Shown here one piece after another: positions 1-10,098 of a stretch of 64,000 nucleotides of DNA. The translations under genes and the position numbers were made by a program. Every line of letters starts with the position of its first letter. The first letter of the stretch is position 1. The notes beneath the pieces were generated by a model. The model had not been told where the DNA came from and did no database searches. It was given only the letters and a program-made list of their open reading frames with translations. This DNA comes from Meandrina meandrites (Eukaryota; Cnidaria; Anthozoa; Scleractinia; Meandrinidae). The stretch spans positions 46,573,315 to 46,637,314 of the forward strand of contig OY855904.1 of the NCBI GenBank assembly GCA_963693305.1, in the 5' to 3' direction.

Positions 1-378
1 GAGGTAAATTAAAACACCCTTTGTGGGCTCGCTTTGGTTGCCCGATACCTCCTCGTTCCTAAAGGCCACTGGGATCGACATGTATGGTGGCCCATCAGTG
101 CCATAGTATTTTATGCTATATTTTAACATTTTTCTCTTTTTTTAATAATTTTTTCTTTTTTTTTTTCTTTTCTTTTTTTTTTATTTTTCAATATTTTGTT
201 TATTTTTTACTTTTTTTATTGTTTTTTTTTTATAGCATTAACAAAAAAAAACAGCCATGGCCCAGCAGTGCCATAGCAAAAAAAAAGAAAAAAAGAAAAA
301 AACAGCCATGGCCTAGGAGTGCCATAGCCCATGATGCATTGAGAAGGAGTAGTCACAAGGGTCTTGGCCTCAAACAAC

Positions 379-735
379 ATGGCGGCGCGGATAAGAAACG
401 ATACGTGGAAATGTGATGAAGAGCTTAAGCGGGATTTAGAAGGATACGTGAAGCAGGCACTGAAGAAGGATGAGGTTTTGGACTTTGTTTCCAAAAAATA
501 TCCAATGTATGCTTGGAGTTTGGAGTTTGCGTACTCATTGTTGTCGTTCGCATTACTTTGATATAAAGTACTGAAAGTACATCGACTATGAAATAGAGCT
601 TGATGATTTGGAAGAATCTGTGCGCGAAGAAATGAATGGTCTGGGAAATTTGTTAGGTTATCGTGCAATGACTTAAAAGATAAGAGAAATTTACGGTTAG
701 AAAGTTCCAAGAAACCTGGTCTACGCTATGATGGA
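379..735 (+). pseudogene. Broken N-terminal part of an integrase-type transposon protein
   Basis: The ATG at 379 opens a frame with MAARIRNDTWKCDEELKRDL and continues through VKQALKKDEVLDFVSKKYPM. After a shift near 555 the reading resumes as IELDDLEESVREEMNG and LLGYRAMT, with in-frame stops (TAA after AMT, TAG after EIYG), to MMEHV at 735. From memory this resembles the N-terminal helix-turn-helix region of cnidarian and fish proteins with an integrase (rve) core; a profile search would be needed to confirm. No catalytic core is visible here. It is a relic: frameshift, at least two stops and truncation. Confidence 0.55.
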
Positions 736-1096
736 ACATGTCTCTATGGTGGCCCATCAGTGCCATAGTATTTTATGCTATATTTTAACATTTTTTCTCT
801 TTTTTTAATAATTTTTTCTTTTTTTTTTCTTTTCTTTTTTTTTTTTATTTTTCAATATTTTGTTTATTTTTTACTTTTTTTATTCTTTTTTTTTTATAGC
901 ATTAACAAAAAAAAAAACAGCCATGGCCCAGCAGTGCCATAGTAAAAAAAAAACAAAAAAACAAAACAAAACAAAAAAACAGCCATGGCCTAGGTGTGCC
1001 ATAGCAAAAAAAAAAAAAAACAGCCATGGCCTAGGAGTGCCATAGCCCATGATGCATTGAGATGGAGTAGTCACCAGGCTCTTGGCCTCAAACAAC

Positions 1097-1270
1097 ATGG
1101 CGGCGCGGATAAGAAACTATACGTGGAAATGTGATGAAGAGCTTAAGCGGGATTTAGAAGGATACGTGAAGCAGGCACTGAAGAAAGATGAGGTTTTGGA
1201 CTTTGTTTCCAAAAAATATCCAATGTATGCTTCGAGTTTGCGTACTCTTTGTTGCCATTTGCACTAGTTT
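1097..1270 (+). pseudogene. Second truncated copy of the integrase-type N-terminus
   Basis: This has the same ATGGCGGCGCGG start as the copy at 379 and stays open through DFVSKKYPMYASSLRTLC, with LRTLC replacing the shifted segment of the first copy. It stops at CATTTGCACTAG and is followed by unrelated sequence containing GGCAGGGCCTCTCTGCC. It keeps the frame longer than the 379 copy at the 'ASSLRTLC' point but is cut shorter overall. Not functional as it stands. Confidence 0.5.
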
Positions 1271-1786
1271 GATATAACGCAGTCGCTATTCGTACGGCAG
1301 GGCCTCTCTGCCACGTCTGCCGGTGCAAACAATGTGTCATTAAATTTGCACAGAATTATCTAAAAGTTTAAAATACGCTTAAAATACGCTTAATCTACGT
1401 TTACCTTTGAGGTAAATTAAAACACCCTTTGTGGGCTCGCTTTGGTTGCCCGATACCTCCTCGTTCCTAAAGGCCACTGGGATCGACATGTATGGTGGCC
1501 CATCAGTGCCATAGTATTTTATGCTATATTTTAACATTTTTCTCTTTTTTTAATAATTTTTTCTTTTTTTTTTTCTTTTCTTTTTTTTTTATTTTTCAAT
1601 ATTTTGTTTATTTTTTACTTTTTTTATTGTTTTTTTTTTATAGCATTAACAAAAAAAAACAGCCATGGCCCAGCAGTGCCATAGCAAAAAAAAAGAAAAA
1701 AAGAAAAAAACAGCCATGGCCTAGGAGTGCCATAGCCCATGATGCATTGAGAAGGAGTAGTCACAAGGGTCTTGGCCTCAAACAAC

Positions 1787-2235
1787 ATGGCGGCGCGGAT
1801 AAGAAACGATACGTGGAAATGTGATGAAGAGCTTAAGCGGGATTTAGAAGGATACGTGAAGCAGGCACTGAAGAAGGATGAGGTTTTGGACTTTGTTTCC
1901 AAAAAATATCCAATGTATGCTTGGAGTTTGGAGTTTGCGTACTCATTGTTGTCGTTCGCATTACTTTGATATAAAGTACTGAAAGTACATCGACTATGAA
2001 ATAGAGCTTGATGATTTGGAAGAATCTGTGCGCGAAGAAATGAATGGTCTGGGAAATTTGTTAGGTTATCGTGCAATGACTTAAAAGATAAGAGAAATTT
2101 ACGGTTAGAAAGTTCCAAGAAACCTGGTCTACGCTATGATGGAACATGTCGATCCCAGTGGCCTTTAGGAACGAGGAGGTATCGGGCAACCAAAGCGAGC
2201 CCACAAAGGGTGTTTTAATTTACCTCAAAGGTAAA
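1787..2235 (+). pseudogene. Third, longest copy of the integrase-type fragment
   Basis: The duplicate of 379-735 continues without interruption past 2146 into sequence reading DPSGL, a stop, then ERGGIGQPKRAHKG, which fits the region just before the catalytic core in the same family. The same frameshift and stops as in the 379 copy are present. Positions 1-79 carry the reverse complement of this downstream part, so the two halves of one ORF lie in opposite orientations at the left edge of the window. Confidence 0.5.
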
Positions 2236-2367
2236 CGTAGATTAAGCGTATTTTAAGCGTATTTTAAACTTTTAGATAATTCTGTGCAAATTTAATGACA
2301 CATTGTTTGCACCGGCAGACGTGGCAGAGAGGCCCTGCCGTACGAATAGCGACTGCGTTATATCAAA

Positions 2368-2538
2368 CTAGTGCAAATGGCAACAAAGAGTACGCAAACT
2401 CGAAGCATACATTGGATATTTTTTGGAAACAAAGTCCAAAACCTCATCTTTCTTCAGTGCCTGCTTCACGTATCCTTCTAAATCCCGCTTAAGCTCTTCA
2501 TCACATTTCCACGTATAGTTTCTTATCCGCGCCGCCAT
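2368..2538 (-). pseudogene. Inverted copy of the integrase-type N-terminus
   Basis: This is the reverse complement of the 1097-1270 copy, part of the 737-1487 / 2147-2890 inverted repeat. It has the same ATG context and the same end. It is included only because it is a separate physical copy. Confidence 0.5.
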
Positions 2539-2890
2539 GTTGTTTGAGGCCAAGAGCCTGGTGACTACTCCATCTCAATGCATCATGGGCTATGGCACTC
2601 CTAGGCCATGGCTGTTTTTTTTTTTTTTTGCTATGGCACACCTAGGCCATGGCTGTTTTTTTGTTTTGTTTTGTTTTTTTGTTTTTTTTTTGCTATGGCA
2701 CTGCTGGGCCATGGCTGTTTTTTTTTTTGTTAATGCTATAAAAAAAAAAGAATAAAAAAAGTAAAAAATAAACAAAATATTGAAAAATAAAAAAAAAAAA
2801 GAAAAGAAAAAAAAAAGAAAAAATTATTAAAAAAAGAGAAAAAATGTTAAAATATAGCATAAAATACTATGGCACTGATGGGCCACCATA

Positions 2891-2943
2891 CACGTCCGAT
2901 CTCTAGTACAAAACGGCTAGACTAGAAAGTTCAGCTTTCAACA
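2891..2943 (-). repeat. Truncated 3' LTR of the BEL element
   Basis: These 53 bases match the first 53 bases of the 5' LTR (8519-8571), starting TGTTGAAAGC on the minus strand. The match stops abruptly at 2890/2891, where the palindromic block begins with TATGGTGGCCC. The remaining 140 bases of the LTR are missing from the window. Confidence 0.9.
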
Positions 2944-2954
2944 TCCTCCACCTC
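2944..2954 (-). promoter_or_regulatory. Polypurine tract of the BEL element
   Basis: GAGGTGGAGGA on the minus strand ends directly at the TGTTG start of the 3' LTR. This is the position and composition expected for the plus-strand primer of an LTR element. Confidence 0.75.
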
Positions 2955-2974
2955 GCAACTAGCGGTAGCTTGTT

Positions 2975-3046
2975 GCGACTTAATCAGTCCTTAAAGCAAC
3001 TTAATCAGTCCTAATAGCGACTTAATCAGTCCTTATAGCGACTTGG
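2975..3046. repeat. 21-bp tandem repeat at the end of the integrase frame
   Basis: Three full copies start at 2975, 2996 and 3017, and a partial one at 3038, each built on GCGACTTAATCAGTCCTNANA. On the minus strand the last integrase codons and the TGA stop lie in the first repeat (CGC TAT AAG GAC TGA), so the array repeats the stop-codon region downstream of the ORF. Confidence 0.85.
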
Positions 3047-4426
3047 ACGAACAATCTCTCTTCCTCTCCGAGTCCTCTGTGGAAGGGGGACTTCAGGTTC
3101 AGCTTCTTCATCTTCATCCTCCATCGTCTCGGCCTCGCTGTCTAACATCCCATCATCTTTTTCAGTACTCTCTGGTGAGCTTGTAATGGGCGGGAGATTG
3201 TCAGATTCAGCACACAGCTCCAATTTGTACAGTTTACGGATTGGTCGGGTTAGCAATCCCGACTTCACCTGGACAGTCGCAGCACGGCATCTTCCATCTC
3301 TGCCAACAATGAGCTGCCGGACAACCCCCATCTTCCAATTAAGACGTTTTTCTCTGTCATCAGCTACAAGGACAACTTCACCTTCTTTTAAAGGATTTGG
3401 CTGAGTTTTCCAAACTTCCCCTTGTGAACCCAGCACTTGATGCAGGTATTCTTTCTTCCATATGTCATTCATGGAGGACAGCCACTTTTTTCTCCGTTGA
3501 AATTCATCAGAGATGTTTAGTTCTCTTTCTTCTTCCTTGAAGTCTTCTCGCGGTGGCAACAGGAACTGTTCAGGACACAAAGTTATAGGAACACCACCAC
3601 CAGGATCGCTTGACTCCCACAAGTAAGTGATAGGCCGGCGGTTGATGACTTTCTCCACCTCGGTTAGAGCGGTTACTAATTCCTCCCAGGAAAGCACATC
3701 ATGACCCAACGAGCGACGTAGCAGGCCTTTAACAATGCCCACTAACCTCTCCCAGGCTCCTCCCCACCAAGGTCCACGTTCCACCACAAATTGCCACTTC
3801 ATGTCAAGATTCTTCTCTTTAACCCACTTAGCTGCCGCCACAAAGTTTGATCCATGATCACTTATGCACAACTGAGGGACACCTCTTCTGTTCATAAATC
3901 TCTGCAGTGCTTGAGTCAACGCTTCTACAGACAACGACGACACAAGTTCCAAATGAATGGCTCTAACTGACATGCAGGTAAATACTACGAACGAGACCTT
4001 GCTGTTATCCTTCAGGTATAACGGTCCCCCTAGATCCATGCCAGTAGTTTCAAAGGGACGCTTGCAAGTTACACGACACCTAGGGAAAGGAGGTGTCTGT
4101 TCAGATGCAGGAGCCGCCAAGAACCTGCTACATTTCCTGCACTTCCGTATCACAGATGAGACTGATTTCTTAGAGCGTAGGATCCAAATTCCTTGGCGTC
4201 TCAGTTCTGAAATAACTGTTGCAGTACCGGCATGTTGCATTTGTTGGTGAATATGAAGCACCAATTGGTTGACAACACCACACTTCTTAACTAGCACTGG
4301 ATGAAGTTCCTCAAAGGTCGCCTCCACTTGTTGCAATCGACCCCCCATCCTGATTAATCCTCCTTCCAAAAACGGATGTAAGGACCGCAGACTAGACTGG
4401 CGGTAAACTTGTTGACCATTTTCCAT
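3026..4426 (-). pseudogene. BEL integrase domain (uninterrupted 466-codon segment)
   Basis: The domain integrates the element's cDNA. N-terminally there is an H2C2-type zinc region (HIHQQMQHAG, then CRKCSRF). The catalytic D,D,E residues are seen in GMDLGGPL, ISDHGSNF and GGAWERLVG. A C-terminal domain follows, with PLKEGEVVLVADD and TRPIRKLYKLEL (DUF5641-like), then an acidic tail ending SRYKD. All core residues are present. It is separated from RNase H by one in-frame stop at about 4430 and is otherwise in the same frame. In a working element it would be part of the Gag-Pol polyprotein, so the ORF start is only the first M after the stop. Confidence 0.92.
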
Positions 4427-4431
4427 TGACT

Positions 4432-5271
4432 CTAATTCCCTCCAGAAAACTTCCTTTGCACTTGTTTTAGGATGACCATTTTGGCATATTGCAACTCCTC
4501 TGACGTCAGCAATGTTTGGATGTTTTTAGGAGACTTGCGCCAATGTAGCATCCAAGCTACACTTCTCAAAGTGCGAAGGTACTTGCTCGTTCGGGTTGGG
4601 TCAACAATTTCCTCCACATATTTCGGTTCTTGATTGTCAGCTATGGCCATCATCAGCAATGTAGTATCAGTGTCATTTTGATGCTTCGGCCATTCTGCCT
4701 CAGGTCGTTTCAACCATTCTGGGCCGCTCCACCAAATCTTGGAGTCAGACAACTGAGCTACCGTCATACCCTGAGTAGGTAAGTCCGCAGGGTTTTCATC
4801 TGTTGGAACCCAGGACCACACTCCACCAGCAGCAGTAACCTCTTCCACACGGTTAGCTACAAACACTCCACCTACACGCGGTCCCTGACTTATCCACGAG
4901 AGAGCAACACTGGAATCTGTCCAAAGGAATTCATTATCAATCTTGAGGACCCCGCTGTACTCCAATCTCAGTGAATTCAGAAGTCGAGCTCCCAGTAAGG
5001 CACCAAGAAGTTCAAGGCGAGGTATTGTGTCTCCGTTCGGTGGGGCATGTCGACATTTTGAAGCAAGAAGATTCACTGTTACATCCCCATTTGTATCTGC
5101 AACACGAATGTAGGCTGCTGCAGCATAGGCTCTTGAGGAGGCGTCACAGAAAACGTGAAGTGACAGTTTGGTGTCCTTGCACTGAGAGGGTGTTGTTCCC
5201 AACCATCGGCTTGCTCTCAGATGGTTTCCTCCTGAAAACCCTTTCAATACTTCTTCGACACGCCTTCGCAA
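4432..5271 (-). pseudogene. BEL RNase H domain
   Basis: This degrades the RNA strand of the RNA/DNA hybrid. Visible residues include the first Asp in HVFCDASSRAYAAAAY, the Glu in RLELLGALLGARL, Asp in LWTDSSVALSWI and Asp in ENPADLPTQG, the usual BEL/Pao RNase H set. The segment is bounded by stops: one just upstream (KEKLG then stop, about 5290) and one downstream at about 4430. Both look like mutations because homology continues across them. Confidence 0.9.
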
Positions 5272-5292
5272 ATCCGGGTTAACTTCCTCATC

Positions 5293-5929
5293 CTATCCGA
5301 GCTTCTCTTTCCAACAGTCTTGGACAATAATCTTCAGTGGAGTAACAGCTGGGCTCACTAGCCCACATGGGTCGTAAATCTTAGACAGACAGGACAACAC
5401 TTCTCGCTTCGTAAGTTTCTTGGGTATCATATCTTCCAGATCAACAAGTGGAAGAAGTTCATCAGTCCCAACTAGCCCCAAGTACTTTGTGGAGCTGCTG
5501 CACTTGGCTGCCTGAAAACTCGTGGAGCAGATTTTCATCGTTAGACCGAAATTTCCGCAGGTTAAAGCCACCATCTTTAAAGATACGCACTGCTTCGTGC
5601 CAGAACTCCCTTGCTTTCTCAGTGTTCTCCATTGAGTTCACCGGATCATCCATGTAAAGGTTGCGAAGAAGCTGGGAAGCCATTTCTGATTCACTGATGA
5701 AACCCTCTAAATGCTGTTTCAGGACTACTTGCAGCAGAAATGGTGAAGATTTGGCACCAAAGAAAACCTTTTTGTATCTGTACACCTCAATCTCCCCTTG
5801 CGGGTTGAGCCACAAGAAGCAACAAACATTTCGGTCTTCCTCACGAAGCGACAGCTGCAGAAATGCCTTTTCAAGATCACCTACAATACCGACTTTGCCA
5901 ACTCTGAAACGGAGAAGTATGCCCCACAA
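5293..5929 (-). pseudogene. BEL reverse transcriptase, palm and thumb, in two frames
   Basis: VGDLEKAFLQLSL holds the first catalytic Asp and LYMDDPVNS is the YxDD box. Both aspartates are kept, but the residue after YMDD is Pro where Leu, Phe or Ile is usual. The frame changes near 5470, after which YLGLVGTDELLPL and LSCLSKIYDPCGLVSP (a conserved BEL motif) are read in another phase. The end runs into a stop at about 5290. Confidence 0.9.
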
Positions 5930-6684
5930 CAGCGGTAAAAGGTTTGGTCCTTTTTCAAGGGCATCATTAAGAGAAAGGCCTCCTTCAGACTTAGCTGAGG
6001 CATCGTGTACAATACGCAGTTTAGTTGTCTCCCGATCAAGCTTAACAACTCCTCGATGTGGAAGATAGGACTGAGGAATGCAGGCCTCTGGTAACAGCTC
6101 AATGTGACCCTCTTCGAGGAGTATTTTAACTGAATGTTGTATGCTGTGTACTCTTCAGGCGTCAACTTTCGCACCATGCGACGAAGCCTTGTTTCACAAA
6201 GGGCCATGTTAAGTGCTAAATGCTTTCGGGCTTGAGGTTTCCAAGGCCACGACACAACATACTTCCCAGATTCATCGCGTTGGATAGCATTCTTTACCTC
6301 CAGCTCAAGGTCTCGTTCCAACACCTCCTCCTGTGCAACACCAAGGTGATCCAAAGTCCAAAAGTTCTGCAGTTGTTCATGAAAAGAGGCTCGAAATGCA
6401 TGGACATGAGCTCTGGCAGCCACACCCGCAAATGGAATGGATCCACTTCCACCATGAAGGACCCACCCAAAAATTGTTGGTGTTCCTTTGAGGCCATTTC
6501 TCAGTTTAATTGTCATACCTTGGACAATGGTGTCATAGCAATCTTCTCCAAACACAATACCAATACTATCTGTACCAGGGCCAGCAAGATCAGCAAGGAC
6601 TGGACGACCACCAACAACCTCTTGAAGGGCTCGATAGGACTCAGGCTCCACCCTCTCAAAGACACCCGACAGCTCATCCATCAC
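5930..6684 (-). pseudogene. BEL protease-RT linker and RT fingers region
   Basis: GTPTIFGWVLHGG is the marker that follows the protease in BEL elements, and LTPEEYTAYN leads toward the RT. Frame homology shifts near 6120, after which the RT fingers are read in another phase, down to the RT palm at 5929. The segment starts after a disrupted junction at about 6690-6715. Confidence 0.8.
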
Positions 6685-6716
6685 TACAGCTTGGAAGGTA
6701 AAGGTATTTGGAAGGT

Positions 6717-6899
6717 TTACTCCTCCTCAACAACATCGAATTCGCCTTCCAGCATATCTCCAAGTGTCTCAATCCGCAAATGACGTTTGCCCACAACTCT
6801 CTTTGGTATATTTGCAGCCAAAAATGATGACATCATTGTAAAAGTGGCCCCTGTGTCACACAGCGCTCTTACAGCCACATCCCCAATAACAACACACAC
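6717..6899 (-). pseudogene. BEL aspartic protease
   Basis: ALCDTGATFTMMSS carries the DTG(A) active site of a retropepsin, preceded by VVIGDVAVR. It overlaps the end of the gag frame (6856-6899) in a different phase. BEL elements usually have one continuous gag-pol frame, so this is more likely a mutation than programmed frameshifting, but that cannot be settled from one copy. It stops at EVVEEE-like acidic codons at 6717. Confidence 0.85.
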
Positions 6900-8304
6900 A
6901 TGTTCTCATCATCACGCCAGCAGTTTTGATGTCAGCATTCTTAGCGGAAGACATTACAGCAGCATTTGGAGGTTGAGATAATGATGGCAAATGGCTCTGG
7001 TTAGCTGGTGTATAAGGAGGGGCAGCTGGATTCCAACTTGGGTGGTTTGGTGGGTTACCGGTACTTGGAGTGGGGTTTTGAACTTCTGGAATTTTCACTC
7101 CACCAGTCTTGCATAGCTGAGGGATATGGTATCCTCTCCCACATGGGCATGGTTTTCGAAACCTACATGCAGTCATCCGGTGTCCACTTCGAGCACAACG
7201 AAAGCAAGCCCTTACTTCCTTTACTTTCTTAAAGCGATCATCAACCGACATAGGTATAGAGCACTGTTTAGGACTATGTGGACCCTTGCAGAAGGTACAG
7301 GTTACAGATTTAGCCATTAAACCAGATGCAGTTGGCAACAAAGTTTTTTCCTTTTCGATAGACTGGTGGTGTTTAGATGGCTGTTCTATCTCAACAGGCT
7401 GGTCAGCACTCTCGCGAATTTCCAGTTCCCGTTCCAAAAATTTCAGCAGCTTCGAAAATGTTACATCTTCCTTTGATAAGCCAGCTTTTTCTCGGGCCCA
7501 CACCAATCTCCAATCCTTGGGAAGTTTTGATTCGATCAAAGGCATCAAAAGGGATCCATATTGTTCAGTAGTAACTCCTTGTACTTCAAGCGCTCGCACA
7601 GTTGCACAAAGCTCATCCAATGCATCTCTCATAGCTTTATTGGATTGTTCAAGTGGTTTCATGTCGGCTAGTTTAGTCATTAGGCGAGTTTTTTGCGCTT
7701 CATCCTTGCCATAGCGTGATGTCAGGCGTTGTACAGCGACTTCATAGTTTGCCTCTTCAGTTTTGATGTTTGCAATGTATCCTGCGGCTTCGTCAGTTAG
7801 CAGGGACTTTAAGTAAACAAACTTCTGTACAGTAGGTATTTCACCGTTATCATGTATTGCTACTCTGAAAATGTCCCAAAATTCTGGCCAGTCCAACATA
7901 TCGCCAGAAAATTTTTTAAGGTCGGTTTTTGGCAACTTCATTTTAGGTGCGCTTGACGTATGTTTTGGTGATGGTGCAATAGTGGTGGTGCAATTTTGCT
8001 TTTGGCTATTTTTTAACCATACTTTCACATCATGAATTCGTTCTCTTACCATATCGAACCATGGTCCTTGGGCATCCACTTCATCTCCCACCTGAGAGTC
8101 ATCGTCCAAGAGCTTCTCAATTTCCATCTGCAGATCCTCGGCTTTCTGCAATCTCGCAACAATCGAATCGAGTTTTTCCTCCACTCGAGTAACTTCAGAC
8201 GAGTCGGACTCAATCATGTTTCTAACAGTGTCAAAATCCCTTTTCATCCAGCCTCTCAACCCAGTGCGAGCTCTCCTCAGCTGATCAATTTGTTTCGTCT
8301 TCAT
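6856..8304 (-). pseudogene. BEL gag (capsid and nucleocapsid)
   Basis: The ATG at 8304 gives MKTKQIDQLRRARTGLRGWM. A coiled-coil-like N-terminus (EEKLDSIVARLQKAEDLQ) is followed by the DUF1759-type capsid segment (KLPKTDLKKFSGDMLDWPEF, then EAAGYIANIKT), then zinc knuckles CTFCKGPHSPKQC and CFRCARSGHRMTAC (CX2CX4HX4C) and a Pro-rich tail. The frame is open to 6856, where it ends in a Cys-rich out-of-frame stretch over the protease start. About 480 codons, the usual size. Confidence 0.9.
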
Positions 8305-8360
8305 TTCGATCGGCGTTGGCGACAAACGAAAGTAAACAACACTCGAGGCTAGCGATTAAA

Positions 8361-8377
8361 CACGTCGCGGGTCACCA
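8361..8377 (-). promoter_or_regulatory. tRNA primer-binding site of the BEL element
   Basis: TGGTGACCCGCGACGTG on the minus strand starts at the base after the 5' LTR. It begins with TGG, complementary to a tRNA 3' CCA end. The tRNA species was not determined. Confidence 0.8.
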
Positions 8378-8571
8378 TGTTTGGACTCCATATTTATTCT
8401 TCGAGCACATGTTTTCAACAACCCCAGAGGGGGGTACAACAATTTCAGCAACGTCACATCCGGGTTACAAAACAATACAAAACGACTCATTTAGAATGTT
8501 CGGCTTGTCACGCAATGTCACGTCCGATCTCTAGTACAAAACGGCTAGACTAGAAAGTTCAGCTTTCAACA
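8378..8571 (-). repeat. 5' LTR of the BEL element, 194 bp
   Basis: On the minus strand it starts TGTTGAAAGC and ends CCAAACA, the TG...CA ends expected of an LTR. It contains an AATAAA signal near its end (complement of 8394-8399). Its first 53 bases are shared with the truncated LTR at 2891-2943. Confidence 0.9.
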
Positions 8572-9700
8572 CTGATAGTTGTAGTCTCAAAGAGACCTTC
8601 AGTTTGATCAAACAGTGCTTTTGAAATATGTTTTAGCAATTGGCTCAATTGTTACGTGACACACAAAACAAGTAACTACCTTGCCTGGGAAAAAAATTCG
8701 TGGAGCCCGTTCTATGTTTTGTTACCATTTCCCGAACAGATATTATTTTGACTCAGCCCCTCTTGCAGTGAGTGATTGCGTGACAGCCGAAAGAATGTCT
8801 TGAAAGCTAATAACTAAATGAGCTATTTGATAACTAGTACGCGCATGCTCAGAACTCCATTATTCTCCTCCTTTAAAAACAGAGGTAAAACCACATTTGG
8901 CAGCACGTTCGGAAACAAGCGCGCCAGACGACGAATTCAACTATGATACATGACTGTGCACTGAAGCAGGAACAACGGAATAACTTTAAAAAAGCTTAAC
9001 TATCCAGCATCTGCTAAACACCAACGGCGAGAAATACGTCAAGAACAGATCGCATACTTGGGCCAAAAATCCTCGTCACTTGTACGCAACTACTTGGCTA
9101 ACAATTTTTCCTCACGTAAAACACCTCATCGATATCATTACTAATGGTAATTGGACCGAGTGGAATGCAAAGTACGAGCTCCAATTACTAATTAATTGTC
9201 TCGATAACAACGGTCTAGACTAGAAAGTTGGAGGGAAACAATTTTTAGTGACTCACTAGAAATTGTTTCCGTCGTCAGCAATGTCAGCAATTTATTCAAC
9301 ACTGCTGAAAAACAGTAGGGGTAGCAAGAAAGAACCCATTTAAATGCATGTAATTGACGCGCGAATGATGTATTTGTCCAATAACAGGTATCCAATAGGC
9401 CATTTTACATTTGTCTGCTCAGTGACCTGGCCTTTGAATGGTAGTGAGCGGTTTGAGATATGTTAGGATCAAAGATGCCCATTCTAAAGCGGGTGCAATC
9501 GCCCCGAATGCACCTTTAGGAATAACAATTTGATTGGTTCTTGACAATAGCCCCAATCTGATTGGTGTGACAGACATATATCGCTCCCTCACTGACTCTC
9601 CCGGTGACTCGCCACAACGAAGTATTTTTGAGGAAAAAAACAAAACCTCAATGAAAACAAACCCCGAGGCTGCGCAGGAAGAACTGAAATTCAGCTTCAA
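8572..9700. other. Non-coding stretch, no gene seen
   Basis: No convincing ORF or splice pattern was found. At 9208-9229, ACGGTCTAGACTAGAAAGTT resembles the BEL LTR start; it could be an old related LTR but no second end was found. Confidence 0.5.
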
Positions 9701-9707
9701 TTAAATA

Positions 9708-9772
9708 TTAGAAGTTGTTTGGTATAGGGCTGTAAACTTCATCGAGCGGATTTGCTAATGCTTTGGATGTAG
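9708..9772 (-). CDS. Candidate last exon of the mini-exon gene (weak)
   Basis: Read in phase 1 after an AG at 9773-9774, this gives TSKALANPLDEVYSPIPNNF then TAA. The phase fits the exon at 10009-10098 (phase-1 donor), and the peptide looks protein-like. Against it, the acceptor is preceded by an A-rich tract instead of pyrimidines, and no polyadenylation signal is close. It could be chance. Confidence 0.25.
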
Positions 9773-10008
9773 CTTCATATTTTTTTTTTTTACAAAGGTT
9801 TTATAAGACCACAGAATACTCTGACTGTAACGTAAAGCGTATGGCACAGTTTTATAGGTAACAAGTGAACTATATAAAAAAAACCTTTTTATTTTATTTT
9901 ATAAATGGATGGAATTTCCTTAGTCTAAGGGATCAGGTCCTTAGGCACAGATATTATGCTGACAAAGAAGCCACTACCCTGCTACCAATTTGGACAAGTG
10001 ACGCTTAC

Positions 10009-10098
10009 CTGTCGGCTCTTCAAGTTCCTCTAACTCGTGTTCTCTCGATTCCAAGTCTCCTCTTAGCTCAACCTGTCCATCATCAGCACTTGCTTCAA
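10009..10098 (-). CDS. Exon after the TRADD-N-like exon, 90 bp
   Basis: Acceptor TTTTCTTCTTATAG and donor GACAG/GTAAGC are both strong. The open phase-1 frame encodes EASADDGQVELRGDLESRE and then HELEELEEPT, an acidic, Glu-rich segment likely to be coil or coiled coil. The length is a multiple of three, and the phase matches the donor of the exon at 11238-11666. A further exon is required downstream on the minus strand because there is no stop. Confidence 0.65.

Larger units (their letters stand above)
1..2890. repeat. Compound direct/inverted repeat block
   Basis: Positions 1-735 recur almost unchanged at 1409-2146, and 737-1487 recurs in reverse complement at 2147-2890, giving an A-B-A-B(inverted) layout. 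A and B are themselves related: each has a long T-rich tract, a 'tatagcatta' stretch, A-rich spacers between copies of a short CCATGG-containing motif ending in GTGCCATAG, then an ATGGCGGCGCGG start. The sequence TATGGTGGCCCATCAGTGCC occurs at 81, 748 and 1489 and inverted near 2887, and behaves as a recurring element end. The block abuts the truncated LTR of the BEL element at 2890/2891. The mechanism is unknown: nested insertion followed by inverted duplication would fit. Confidence 0.85.
2891..8571 (-). mobile_element. BEL/Pao LTR retrotransposon, decayed
   Basis: On the minus strand the order is LTR (8571-8378), primer-binding site, gag with zinc knuckles, aspartic protease, reverse transcriptase, RNase H, integrase, purine tract and a truncated LTR (2943-2891). 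Protease-RT-RNase H-integrase order, a DUF1759-like gag segment and NPADL in RNase H are typical of BEL/Pao elements. The pol region is broken by frameshifts near 6700, 6120 and 5470 and by stops at about 5290 and 4430, so it cannot make one polyprotein. The integrase reading frame is still uninterrupted for 466 codons, which suggests fairly recent loss. Confidence 0.93.

Noticed and set aside
84..1045. Plus-strand ORFs rich in Phe and Lys near the left edge
   Set aside because: They are translations of poly-T and poly-A tracts.
6856..6899. Programmed frameshift between gag and protease
   Set aside because: No slippery sequence was evident, and several other frame breaks in pol point to decay.
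3186..8352. Plus-strand ORFs over the BEL element
   Set aside because: They are antisense shadows of the minus-strand gag-pol frames.
9208..9240. Solo LTR related to the BEL LTR
   Set aside because: Only about 20 bases match and no second LTR end or target duplication could be found.
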